A stretch of 64,000 bases of DNA from Otatea glauca (Eukaryota; Streptophyta; Magnoliopsida; Poales; Poaceae), in NCBI GenBank assembly GCA_036346275.1, contig CM070715.1, positions 68,807,667-68,871,666 of the forward strand, written 5' to 3'. Below, piece after piece: positions 11,204 through 23,500 of this stretch. Position 1 is the stretch's first letter, and each line of letters begins with the position of its first letter. The translations under genes were made by a program, and so were the position numbers. The notes under the pieces were generated by a model. That model was not told where the DNA came from, made no database searches, and saw only the letters and a list, made by a program, of their open reading frames with translations.

Positions 11204-11365
11204 TAACTGCATCTCCATTGCCCATGCACCTCTCTGGCCAAAACCTCCGCCGAGACCAAACCATAGCCCGAACTCCTTTGCACAGCTTCATTTTCAAATT
11301 GCTAGCAACCGAAGCAACCTCAGCCATATACAAACACGAGCCCTTAATTAATTTGCACCCTGGTT

Positions 11366-11900
11366 CGCTACTACAGAACCGTACATCACTATCATTTCAT
11401 TTGAGTCGGTTCTTATGTTTTTAGGAAAAAATGATTGTGATAGATCACTTAGGAAGGGGTGTTAATAATAATCACTATCCTTTCTTAGGTTAAAAACGAT
11501 TGTGATATAGCATTGAGCACATCACAATCGGTTCTAACAATAGAAGCGATTGAGTTGTGCCATGTGCATCACTATCCATTCTTACCTAATAAGCGATAGT
11601 GATGTGCATGAACATCACCACTATCAGTTCTTATGTAATAAGCGATAGTGATGTGCAACATCTCAATCGCTTCTAATGTTAGAACCGATTGTGATGTGCC
11701 CAGTGCTACATCACAATCACTTCTAACTTGAGAACCGATTGTGATGTGCCTCGCTAGGTTATTTTTACCCTCAGACTGAACTCTCCTCTGTTGTTGTTCT
11801 AGAGGCTAAGAAAACCGCCGCCACCAAAAAAAAACAACATATATTCTGATTGGAAGAAATACTTGGGTGAGAAATTTTGATATACATTCCTGTAGTAATG
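11366..11900. mobile_element. Mini-CACTA element (535 bp)
   Basis: The left end CGCTACTACAG and right end CTGTAGTAATG are inverted copies of a CACTACTACAG terminus. GTT at 11363-11365 and 11901-11903 is a perfect 3-bp duplication, as CACTA transposons make. The inside is packed with inverted subterminal motifs of the type AACCGATTGTGATG / CATCACAATCGGTT. It belongs to the same family as CACTA A (16701-28463) but carries no coding capacity. Confidence 0.75.
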
Positions 11901-12826
11901 GTTGCCCGTAGTCTCGTTTCCTCACTCGTCGTCTTCTCCGGCTCTGGTCGTCTGTTGGCAGTGCAGCACACGACTTCATCTTCAAGGTGTGCTACAAAAA
12001 TGGAACCCATTAGTCACGGTGAAGCTTTAGCATCCTTTATTAATTGTGCTTGATTTGACCGCACCAACTCCGTCGCGGTGGTCGCCGCCATGGCCGGCCA
12101 CTGTGCACCGATGGGAGCTATGCTCCGGTTACCTTCAAGCCCTAAAAACCTATTCCCTAGGTGCGCAATAGGACACTGGTGCTTGCTGTGCCACCGATCC
12201 GCCGTCTCCGGTGCCAGGCCGCCACCAGTGAGCCCAAAACCGAAGTCCCCTGCTCTGGTTCTATGACGTGCGGACCCTCTCGATCATTCTCCGTGACTCA
12301 CTGAGCTAACTGACTAGCTGTTCCCACGTACCAGTTACAGGTTCATACATGTGCATGCTCCTTGACAACCGGCCCAAATTGGCAGTCACTACAAGCCAGC
12401 TTCAACTCACACGCGCAGACACTAGCCAGAGGGCCCAAGATGTCAGCGTGCGTAGCAGATTCAAATGCACACGTGCGCCAAACAGAGGAATGCAATTTCA
12501 ATGAAGTGAAAGCATATTTCTTAATTTTCAGTTATTTTTCTAAATCGTCTGAATTCAAATGTGCATAACTTTTGAAATACAGGTCCAAATTAAGTGAAAC
12601 AAAATTTTCTAAATTCATGTAAAATCATGTAGTTTCTAAATATTCAAAAATATTTTGAAAATGAACTCTTCGAAAATTTAAAATTTAAAGTAAAATGTTG
12701 AAATATGCTACACACAAAATTTTTACAAACAAGCTCCGAATTGGATGAAACCAATTTTTCTAGAATCCTTAGGTCCTCAAAAACCCAAATCTGCAAATAT
12801 ATTTAAATTTTGACTAGATTTATATA

Positions 12827-12832
<6 letters not shown>

Positions 12833-12909
<77 letters not shown>
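12833..12909. repeat. (AT)n microsatellite, 77 bp
   Basis: An unbroken AT dinucleotide run lies in the AT-rich part of solo LTR A. Confidence 0.95.
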
Positions 12910-12910
<1 letters not shown>

Positions 12911-14973
12911 GATTTTCAATGTGATGACTATTCAATTATGTATAACTTTGTGCAAATAAGATTCAAAATCACCTCTAATCAATTCCACCTAAATATGCAA
13001 AAAATACTTAGGATGAACTATTGAGTATATCTATGATATACCATGTGGTAGTTGAATAACTTAATATTAATCCAAATAATTTTAGCCTCTTGAATTCTTA
13101 AAATAAGGAAAATTAATCTATAAAAGCCAGAAGTTGTATCATCGCTTAACCTAAAGCTGCTTGTAATATATAAGAATAAAGGAAAGACTAGAATACAAGT
13201 ACATGAAATCATAATAATCTAACCCTAAACCACATCTATTTTCAATAACAAGTCTTTATTTGTTTTCTATCTGTATTCTTTTTACCCTTATTGAAGTTTA
13301 TTATTTGCTATGTTGCTATCGAACGACGTATAGAACCTGACGTCACAGATACAGTCGTCGACGACCCCAAGTTCGACTTTGATGATAATCAGCAAGGCAA
13401 GCAAGACCCCTTTGACCATGTTGATCCCAGTTTTTCAAAATGTTTTATCAAATCTTTTATACATACTCTATGTTTAATACTCATTGCTATATTGTGGGTA
13501 TTGGTAGATATAACCTTTATTGATGGTTTTCCCTTAATCAATAGTGGTAGATGACAACCCTAGGTTTTGGATTGACACTGAATGACAAGAAAATGGGTAT
13601 ACTCATTTATACATGCATCTGCTTAGTATGCCTTAGAAATAAGCACACACACATAGCAGGCTTTACTGTTCATGGTAAACTGTGGACATGATGGTTAATG
13701 TCATCAATGGTAATTTCTTAAAAATGAAAATAAAGCTATGATTTTGACGTGGGCGATTACTGGCAATAGCCGGATGTGCATGTGGTTTGCACCTAGTGTA
13801 GGGGGAGATTATCATTCATGTCAGATTAAGGACCGAACTTAGTGTTCATTAAATCCAGAAATACCGTACAACCACAAGGCTGGTATGGGACATCCTTAAC
13901 CTAGTAAATTACTTAGAACTAGCTTTGCATATTGGAAGGTTGTAGTAGTACGGGCTTTTTGGACTGATTGCTCGAAGTGACGTCCACACTGAGGTGATAA
14001 TGGAATAAACGTTTATCAATACAATGGTGTACGTCATGCTATGGGAAAAGCTAGACAATGGGATGTGAAACCATTGGTCGTACTGTATGTACAGGTCTTT
14101 TGACGCCATAGTATGGGTTTGTCATCACTGGGCTGGTGTAAAGTTAGGGCTAGGTAATGTAACGATTATGTTATGATCTTCTTGCCGACACACCAAAGGA
14201 AGTGTGTTATTGGCCTAGCAAAAGGGGGTAGATCATTTCTTGTGGGTAAAGTTGTACATCTCTGCAGAGTGTAAAACTTTTCGAAAAGCCGTTCCCGCGG
14301 TCATGGGAGTCTTGGTGCGCCAGCACTAATTATATATTTTATTTTCAAAAAAATCTGGTTTCTACCATGTGTTGATAGGAAATGGTTCGTTGGTTGATCA
14401 CGTCACGAGGGTCCATGAATTTATTTACTTATGCTTACATACTGTTATTTTGTGTACCTGTCAATTGCTTTTACTGAAATTCCGTTTGTAATCTATTATT
14501 CAGTATTTACAATTCAAATTGGCTTTATGCAAAATTAACCGTAGAAGCCTTTCTCTTGATTCAAGCCTACATATATTAAAGGTTTTGCAAAATTCTTGCG
14601 AGTACGTAAAGTAATCAACTTGCTATTGTTGTTGTTTTTCAGGTGGAGAATCAGAATGCCTCGATGGTACTTACTTTAACGCCGGATTCGGGGATGTTAG
14701 TGATGAGTTTTTCTAGGGTTCACCATTTTAGTTGCCTATGGGGATAATGTGTTAATGGCATACTACAAGATATATATGTCTCCACTGCAAAAGTTTATTT
14801 TGGTTTGTAAGAATATTATGTAAGAACCGCTTCCACTATTGTAACAATAATATGTGTGGTTGTGATATCAATTTGTGAATGTGCGTACTAGCCACTGATC
14901 ATGGGACTAGTACTGTATGCACATAGTACCCATTATTGGTGTTTATTATCAAAAATAGGGGCCTTACAGTATG

Positions 14974-16574
14974 TTATCAACAAGTCTAGGCGTTGCATGT
15001 TCCTTTTCTTCAATTAAGGTTGAAGTATGCTCCTCTTGTCCAAAATATCATACCTAGGCTAAAAATATTTTATCTAGGGAGGTCATTTCTCCATGAGTAA
15101 ATAAGTTGATTTATCTCTCTCACACACACAACAGATGAGCTACAGGAAACACACTAGTGCTTGCTAACTTCTGTCCATCATATAAAACATCAGCAGAATT
15201 AATCCCACATCTTTAGCAGAGTTAATTGAATCCAGTTGACTGTTTGAGTCAAAGTATTGCTGCAGGACCCTTTTGTTAGTAGTTTGTTTCTATGCCTGAA
15301 TTAGAGATATTAGCTGGTTGATTGTAAAATTTCTTTTGTAGCATACTAGCAGGTTCCTTTTTTGTAAAGTACCATTTAATACCATCTATGATAGTATCTA
15401 CCGATTTATAATAATTTTGGAGATTTCTTTGTCACCTTAATGAATTCTTAGCATCCTTCATGCATAGTGCATCACAGCTTCAGCTTAAAGTTTTAGAAAC
15501 ATTTGCTCTCTTATAACAGGCAACACTAGTGCTCACGTAGTTTCCCCCGCCCATTCAGTTACCCATCTTAGGAGAATTTCTAACTGTAATACTACACCTG
15601 ACCACCGTTTGGAAAATCTTCACAATTATACTGCTAAATTAATATTGCCTTTTTCATGTACAAAAAGCACAATGATGGAACTAATCACCTAGAACAGCAT
15701 GGGTCCAGTGGCATAATGAAGTTGCTATATGTCCATGTGCTTACCTTTTATTGTTTCCAGTGGCATGGGTCCAAATTTATGTATTGTATTAGTCTAGCAT
15801 TAGTATTGTGACATCAATGGTTATCTTCTAGCTTTACATTGGTTAATTCATACTCTTTACTATCTTGCAAAGGGGCCAAACAATTTAATTGTCTTGGGAA
15901 CCTTGCACATGAAGAGCCATTTGTTCAATGCAGAAATTGAGAGGAAATTGAATCATTCTCACTGTTTGCTGCACCTTTTGATTCCTCTATGATGCAATGG
16001 GTCCTTAATGAACTAAAACAATTATAGTTGTAAATATGGCCTTGAACAGATAGTGCTAGAAAGTATTGCTTCCTGTTAGTGCTAGAAATTATTGCTTCAC
16101 TGTCTTTTAGATTGATCGATTTTTTCAGTACTCATTGTGATGCACTTTTGATTACTACTAAGTATTTTGATTGCTCTGTTCGTAGCATAATTTAGGAAGG
16201 TAAGAGTTCAAGTCCTTATTTTCTTAGTTAATTGTTTAAGTTCAATTGTGGTTATTTGACCTTAGGTGTAGTGGAGGTAAGAGATTAATCTCTAGCAGCC
16301 CGATACCTTGTGGTGAGGAGGCTGAAGGTCTAACGATCTTTAGTAGCCCAACACCTGAGAGCACTCTGTCCATACTCCATACTGTAGTGCAAAGGGGCTA
16401 GACTTTTTTTTCTGCGATAATTAGGTAGATTGAGTCATGTTGAATTCTGAAATGAAGTGGCGATACTCTTCTTACAAAGAGAGCGGAGCGATCTAATCTC
16501 TTTCCTTGTTCTAAAGAATAAAGAAACTATTTTTACTTGTTGATTTCCTCTTCTACAAATCTAGTTAAAAAAAG
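14974..16574. other. No gene identified; left part of the CACTA B region
   Basis: This AT-rich stretch has no supported ORF, and no CACTA left terminus was found in it. It continues the sequence interrupted by solo LTR A. The last part may be 5' flank or leader of the outer CACTA element, whose coding sequence starts at 16575. Confidence 0.35.
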
Positions 16575-16700
16575 ATGACGTCACCTCATTCCTCATCACC
16601 GAATGGATCTGATGAGCTAAACATAGGAAAACCGAGGTGCGGTCCAAGAGGGCTAGGTAAAAGGCCTCAGAGCCGATATATCATCACAGTGGTCGATCCA
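16575..16700 (+). pseudogene. CACTA B transposase, N-terminal piece
   Basis: The frame begins MTSPHSSSPNGSDELNIGK and continues GPRGLGKRPQSRYIITVVDP. It stops being transposase-like exactly where the CATACTACTACAAAA end of CACTA A starts at 16701. The reading resumes after 28463 as GWGPTAPPKAAAAVRTLCGI. Together these look like the region before the conserved domain of plant Ptta/En-Spm transposases (Transposase_24). The gene is broken by the insertion. Confidence 0.55.
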
Positions 16701-17639
16701 CATACTACTACAAAATGGTACATCACTATCTCTTCATCTGCATCGGTTCTTAAGTTTTTAGGAAAAATCGATTATAATAGATGACATTGAGAGGGTGTTA
16801 ATAATAATCACAATCGATTCTTAGGTTAGAAGCGATTGTGATGTAGCACTAGGCACATCACAGTCGGTTCTTACATAAGAACCAATTATGATGTGGACAT
16901 GCTCATCACAGTCGATTCTTTAAGAACCAATTGTAATGAGCATGCCCACATCACAATCGGTTCTTATGTAAGAACTGACTGTGATTGGTTCTAATGTTAG
17001 AACCGACTGTGATGTGCCCAGTGCTACATCACAATCGCTTCTAACCTGAGAACCGATTGTTATGTGTCTCACTAGGTTATTTATACCCTCGGGTTGAACT
17101 CTCATCTGTTGTTGTTCCAAAGACTAAAAAACCGCCGCCACCTGAAAAAACAGCACATATTCTAGTTGGAAGCAATACTTGGGTGAGAAATTTTGAAACC
17201 CTCGAGGTTGCGTGTTAAGAGGGTAAAGTTGAAGCCCTAGCTTGAGGAGATTTCCCCTCTTTTTTCCCTCATTTGTGGCTTTCTTCAAAATGTGAGCATT
17301 CCTTCAAACCCCTTCAATTTTGCACTAGGTAATTTCGATATGTCGCAAAAAGAGTTTAGGTTGCACTGGAATTGTGTGTATCCTATCAGATTTCTCACCC
17401 TTTATTTGACAAGCACACATCTATTTAATTATATTTGTAGTGCCCTCGTGTTAATCTAGAATTATTATTGTTGTCATATGATGAATGTTAGAGTTTAGGT
17501 TACATAACCTACGTCTCCCGTTCGAGGGTGCTTGTTTATAAATATGCTGAAATGGCATATTTATAAGCAAGTACTCTCGAATTGTCCACATTTTTTTGGA
17601 CAGTCAATGCCGAGCAGAAGAATCAGCTATGAGAATAAG

Positions 17640-18560
17640 TTAAGGGGAAATGGATTATATAAAAGGAAGATGAAAGCAATGCGAAGCGGTACACCTTGAA
17701 GAGAATGGGTGTGTCTTTGAGGTACTTCAGGGTTATCCTGAACGGTGAGTACGTGCAGAAAGGCCGTACTCCTTTCGAGAGGTATCCGTTCGTGACTCTC
17801 GGTGTTCGGGAGAAGTTCACAAGGATGAAGAGTACGCCTGAGGCGGAGCTGAGAGAAGAACAGAGCTATACAGAGGCAGAACACACACGCGCATCACCTT
17901 GGTTATGCCGGCTATGAAGGGAAGAAGGTAGAGTGGGTGCGACTAGCTAAGGAGTGTGCGAACTCTAGGACGGCAATGCCTTACTCCCACATATGTGAAG
18001 AGCGGGCACGCGACTGGATCTTAGCAATGACCAAGAAAGGCTCTGATGGTCAGCTTGTAGTTCCAAACCCCACGACCACGTGCGTCGTCTCTACCATCGT
18101 AAGACATCTAACTAGTTCATTGCAGTTGACCCTTCCCGTTGTATGTTAGAACTAATTTGTACTCACTTCTTGCAGGAGGAGGTAAGCCAGTAGAAAGAGC
18201 AGGAGACCTTTCAGAAACAAGGGTTGAAGGACATCCTGTCTTCGATGATAGGAAAGCCCGATCATAAGGGTCGGGTGCTTGCCGGAGGTGCGGACCATAC
18301 GAAGAGGTCCTTTTTCCAAGAGGACGCTGCCAGTGCTAGATCAAGATCATAGGAGGCAAATGCGGAGCGCCTCAAGGACACGCTCAGGGAGCAACTGAGG
18401 GAGGAGATGATGGCACGTGACGAGCGCCTGAGGACCGAGATGATAGCGATGATCTCCCAGAGTCAGAGTCAGATGACCTCGCCTCTCGTAGAAAGGCCTA
18501 TGCCACGCACCAGCAGCTGTGGTTCCAAAAATGATCAGTCTGATCCCCAGCTGAAGGTAA
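17640..18560 (+). pseudogene. CACTA A transposase (Ptta/En-Spm, Transposase_24-like), broken
   Basis: Recognisable blocks are ILNGEYVQKGRTPFERYPFV, then after a frame change HHLGYAGYEGKKVEWVRL, WILAMTKKGSDGQLVVPNP, and a charged heptad-rich tail LKDTLREQLREEMMARDERL from 18372. The HxLGxxGYxGKxxxW motif is the hallmark of this plant transposase family. A second copy occurs in CACTA B (28857-28917). Stops and frame changes between blocks mark this copy as inactive unless unrecognised introns explain some of them. Confidence 0.65.
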
Positions 18561-19654
18561 TAATTAAGTTTTCCTGACTTAAAGGTACGAGAGTAACTCC
18601 TACAATGTTTTTCATCAAGTTGCGTATTTCTTGCAGGCACCTACCAAGTGCCAGCTCATCATGACAGAAGACAGATTTTCAGTTGAGGCTGCACGCGGGG
18701 TTGCATTTCCATGCAAGGAGACTGACACAGTGCATGGTTAGCCTTTGGGGAAGGGCTACATGAGGGTGCAGGTCGACTATGTCCACGAAGACTTCCTATC
18801 TCATGTTCTGGAGTTCCCCCCAACGAAGATATTACCACTCTCGGGCAAGCACGAATGTCATTCATCAAGTGGCCCATGACGGATGTCATACTGGTCAAGG
18901 TAAAAATCCCCCGCGTCTTCTCGATCATTCCAGTATTGCAACACGTTACATATGCATATGCTCCGTAGGTTCCTACCGTACCTGCACCTGCTCCTTCTCC
19001 TTCTCCCACCACCATGACGAGTCCTACGCAAAATGCAGAGTTAGCGCACAAAAGGACTAGCACGACATCCAGAGAACCATAGGAGGCCTCGGAGACTCCT
19101 TCTATTAAGAAGTCAAAGCTGATGGAGGCCACAGTGCCCCCACAAATACATGAAAAACCCACTGTCTCGACCTCAGAGACTCCTTTTGCCCAGAAAGGAA
19201 AGTCGGTAGAGGCCACAGAGCTCCCTCAAGATTTTAAAGGCTACGTACATGGAAAGACCCTTTTGGCTAATAGCCAATTGAATGCTCTAGGCAAGTGGAC
19301 TCGCATACTCTATGGATGGTACATTGACAGAGTGAATGAGGTCTAGCGTCATGTCGATTTCAATGAGGGGACATTTCTACCGCGAGGGCCATGGGACATT
19401 CCCAGTCAATTTTAAGGATCTGTTCCGTTTATATCAACTGATAGCCATAGATATTTTTACTGTATGATCCTGGACGCTATGAGTATCGCACCATATAGCA
19501 TGAGCTTATGACTTTTATAGGATTTCGTATTATGTTTTTTAACATTCAACACGAGTTGCATGGCAATAAAGCAGTGAGCCATGATGGGTCAACACCTAGT
19601 TGGGTTCATCGACCCCGAGCTTGTGTGTGACCATGGCTAGGCTTCAATCGAAGT

Positions 19655-20260
19655 TAGTTACCGGCTACATCAAGCGGGCATTGCATGATGAGTCGAAGAA
19701 GGACTTCATTCTATTCACATACCACGAGGAGTAAGTAGTACTTTACCCTTCAATTACTTGTACGCTGTTAAACCGTATATGAACTTATTTTCTTGCACTG
19801 CATACCATTTAATAAGCAACTATTGGGTTCTACTCGTGCTCACTCTAAGTGAAAACAAAGTCTACACTTTTAACTCGCTCGAGAAGAGACCAATGGCCTA
19901 CGTGATCAAGCCTGCTTTGGAGAAGTAAGTACATTACTCTAACCTAACACTTTCTGTATTTAACAACGTTTATTTTTTTAACTCAATGGCATCTCTCCAA
20001 TGTATGTAGGGCTTCTCGTCCTATGTCGCTGAAGGAGGGCGACACGATGACAAACGGGGCGACAAGTTGGAGTGGAAGCGTTTCAAGGTACAAGTGCCTA
20101 GCATATATAGGATTAATTTTTTCTGACATCTATTCTTTGTCTCTTAATTTCATTTTCTTTGTTCACAGTGTCAACAACAGGGTAGCGACGACCTGTGCTG
20201 CTTCTACGTCATGCATCACATGCTGCTCGTGGTCAACGGCGTAGATATTTTCCCTAAGGT
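19655..20260 (+). pseudogene. C48 (Ulp1-like) peptidase segment of CACTA A
   Basis: Four exon-like blocks read cleanly. They are 19655-19735 (SKLVTGYIKRALHDESKKDF), 19816-19927 (NYWVLLVLTLSENKVYTFNS), about 20009-20088 (GDKLEWKRFK) and 20168-20258 (CQQQGSDDLCCFYVMHHMLL). They correspond to the Ulp1 fold with the WVLLV strand, the Q-containing loop and the C(C/G)xYV catalytic-cysteine segment. Where the family has His before WVLLV, this copy has Tyr (TAT). Such domains occur in plant CACTA and Mutator-like elements. With the His lost, peptidase activity is unlikely. Confidence 0.7.
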
Positions 20261-20547
20261 ATATGTACATGCATAATAATACACTTAGCCTTTTACATAC
20301 AAATTTTAAAACTTAAATTAGTGCACTCATTTTATTTTGCAGAAGCTCGATATCCCCTCAAGAACTTACAAAGCAAAGAACTCAACAAATTACAAGACCA
20401 CTATGCCAGTGGTACTGTATAGAAGTTATATCGGAGGACGGTAGGTTTAGAGATCCTGAAGGCTCCTACTAGTCCATATGTAAACAATGTTATATATGTG
20501 AATGCAATATGCATGTGTAATGACTGTTAAACATGTTTGTGTTCTAT

Positions 20548-23500
20548 TGTAACGACCCCTATTTTCGCATAAATGCAAAAATGGAAATCTAATGTGCATA
20601 CAGTACTAATCCCATAATAAGTGGCTAGTACGCACATATTCAACAATTGGAACCACAACCATATTTCATATTATTAAAGCGGAAGCTATTTGTACAATAT
20701 ATTCTTACAACTCAGAGCATATATATATGTAGTACAGAAGAAGTAAGGTCTTGTAGTGTACCCATACAATCCTCCAAGCAACTGACAAGGCATAAATCCC
20801 TAGAAAGATCGCTTGATTTGAAATTCCTGCAACCTACTACGAAAAGATATTCTTCGGAGCTTCGTTTTCTTATCCACCTAAAAAAATAGATTAAGCAAGG
20901 CTAAGTACTTTCGTACTCCGCAAGACTTAAGTAGTATTTGCAAATGCAGAAATGCAGGTCATGTCAAAGGAGGTTTCTACAATTAATTTGCATAAAGCGA
21001 GATTGAGTTTGTAAATCAAGTTGTGGTTCGCAAATAGAATTGTAAAAGCAAGTTTGACTGATATGAAAGTAAGTAAAGCATAAGTAATAACTCACAGTCC
21101 TCCATGACGTGAACGTTGAGATATCCAATTTCCTGCCAACACGTGGTATAACAACAATCTTTGACAAAACAAGGCACATCAGGTGAAAATCATCCCATTT
21201 TGAAAATAATAAAGCATCTAACTATGTGATGACGTTACCAAGTGCCTTTGACCGTAGGCGTGGCTAATTAATTAGATTTACACTCTACAGAGGTGTACAG
21301 CTTTACCCACAAGAAATGATCAGCTCTTTGTGCAAGCTATTAGCACACTCCCTTTGGTGTGCCACAGAGAGTATTTGACCATGTGGAGGTCTATCCAGAT
21401 TTGTGATGAGTATTTGACTAAATTTGAGCTTGGGTTGCTCTTGTTTGAGTTTGATTTGAAATAGATTTTCAATTGGAAGCAATTTGAGGTCTTCTCTGTT
21501 TTCCCGGTGCTACCGGTCAGATCGAGGAAAAATGAATTTTAATGAGTGGACTGTGATGAATCTATTGCATATCATTGTGGGCATTGCTATGTGAGGTATT
21601 TCCTTGTTTTTGATGGTTGCAGGATGACAGTGCTAGATCATGGTGAGGCGAAGGATGGCCGGGACTAGGCGAGGAGCGTCGGAGGTCCAGACGGTCGGGG
21701 ATCGTCGGAAGATGATCGGAGACGGAGTCCGTGCAAGCCATGAAGACAAGGAAAGGATGTGATGCTAGCTAGATGCTGCTCTGATCGATGAGGGCCGTCG
21801 GATTGCGGTCTAGTTGATAGGATAACGGGTCTAGTTAGTATGCTTTGAAAACCATGCAAGAAAACCCATTATGTGTTGTGGGTTTTGGGTGAACTCTTGC
21901 ATGGCTGGTTGAGTGGGTAAATCCTAACCCTTGATGGATACTCTAGGGTTTAGAGGCTCATCCAAGGGTGGTAGGTGGCCCAAGAGTTGTATAAATAGGG
22001 CTGGAGGGGTAGCCTTCCCCCCTTGAAAGTTTTGAGATTTTTGATGCTCCTTTGAGTTTTGCCCACATGAAATGTGAGGCTTTGTAACCTCTCCTTCCAG
22101 AAATGAAATGTTCTTCATTTATGTTCATGTTTCATTTTCTTTACGCATTTACATTACGCATTTAAATTACGCAATTTAAATTCAGTATTTACTTTCTCGT
22201 ATTTACATTCTCGCAATTTACTTTATCGCAATTTGGATTTGCCTCCCCTCCTTCTAAATTCTGTTCTTCTAGGATGTCTTGAGGGTGTTCATATGGTTTT
22301 ACATCTTTCTTGTACCCTAGGATAGACTAGAGATCAAGTTTTTATCAAATTGCAAATCTGTCCAGAACTTGTTCTTCGCGCAGCAATCAGTCTTTGATTT
22401 TAATAAAAATCTAGAAAAATCCTTTTTAAGTGATTCTTGTTGGAGAAGGTACACTACTCATATATATACATCTCTTGAACAATTTGTGAGTCCACTGGTT
22501 TCACCGTTTGAGCGCTATGAAGTGAAAACCGAGCCGCAAACATTCTGGTCGAAGTTCCTGACTATCTGTAATGCTTGATTTTTCATGTTTATTTTACAAA
22601 GCTTTTTGTGGTGATTTTTGGTAGAGTGTTTCATGACTCAACTTATCACTGGGAGAACAATTCTCGAAAATTTTAGAGTAACATAAACTCACCAACTACC
22701 TGCTCCAATTGAGGATAATTACTGGAAAATCTGCTTTTACTTTTCTGGAAAGAGACTTTGGTGTTTTAGCTTTATCTCTTTTAGAAAAGTAGTCTTTAAG
22801 TTGATTCCTCTTTGTTTGGACACTTGACAACTAGGATTGTGATTAAAAACTCCCTCACATGATTCATGGTTCTCATCCATGCAAGCTAGGGGTACACATA
22901 GTTGTCTAATTCTTCGAGTTTTGGAGGGTGTGCGAATATGAGAAACACCAATTTGAAGGAAAATCTTTGGGTGTTTCAGATTTTTATTGCGAGATTGTTT
23001 GGAGTACTTTGAGTAGGGGAAAATTTTATTTGGGGTCATTCAACCCCCCCCCCCTCTGATCGCCATTTCGATCTTTTAAGACCTGACTTTGCACCAGCCC
23101 GGTGACGATAACCCTTGCTATGGAGAAGAAACAAAAATATGGCAGTAATTCCCTGTCATTGAAATAGTAACATGAGCAGTAAATCTCTGTAATAAGGGTT
23201 TCTTCCCATAACAAGGCGTACACCGTTGTACAGACAAGCATTTACCCACACCGAGGTGTGGAAGCCCCTCACAAGCAAACCTAACCAGAATGCTCCTACT
23301 ATCTCCCGCCTTCTAATGTGCAAAGCCAGACCTAAGCAACTTAATAGATTAAGACTGTCCCATACCAGCACTCGTGGTTGTACGGATTTCTTGGCTTGTA
23401 AGCAACCCATAGCTCGGTCTTTAATCCGACACGGGCAATACTTCTCCCTACACTACGTACAAGTCCAACCCTTGCACAACCGGCTATTGACAATAATTGC

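Larger units (their letters stand above)
7406..14968 (+). mobile_element. Solo LTR A (long-LTR family), with nested insertions
   Basis: The LTR starts TGTAACATCCC and ends GGGGCCTTACA, flanked by a perfect 5-bp duplication GTATG at 7401-7405 and 14969-14973, so no second LTR or internal domain remains. It holds a hAT element (8372-10140), a 662-bp TIR element, a 535-bp mini-CACTA and a TA microsatellite; without the three transposons it is about 4.6 kb. Shared family blocks are present in the same orientation: CAAGGCAAG...TTTGACCATGTTGATCC (13393-13430), the CTCTGCAGAG palindrome (near 14258) and ACACACCAAAGGAAGTGTGT (near 14190). Confidence 0.85.

Noticed and set aside
10515..11333. A 272-aa minus-strand ORF
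   Set aside because: Its central part is an NSNFGQIL-type repeat caused by the AAATTTGA array, and it spans transposon ends.
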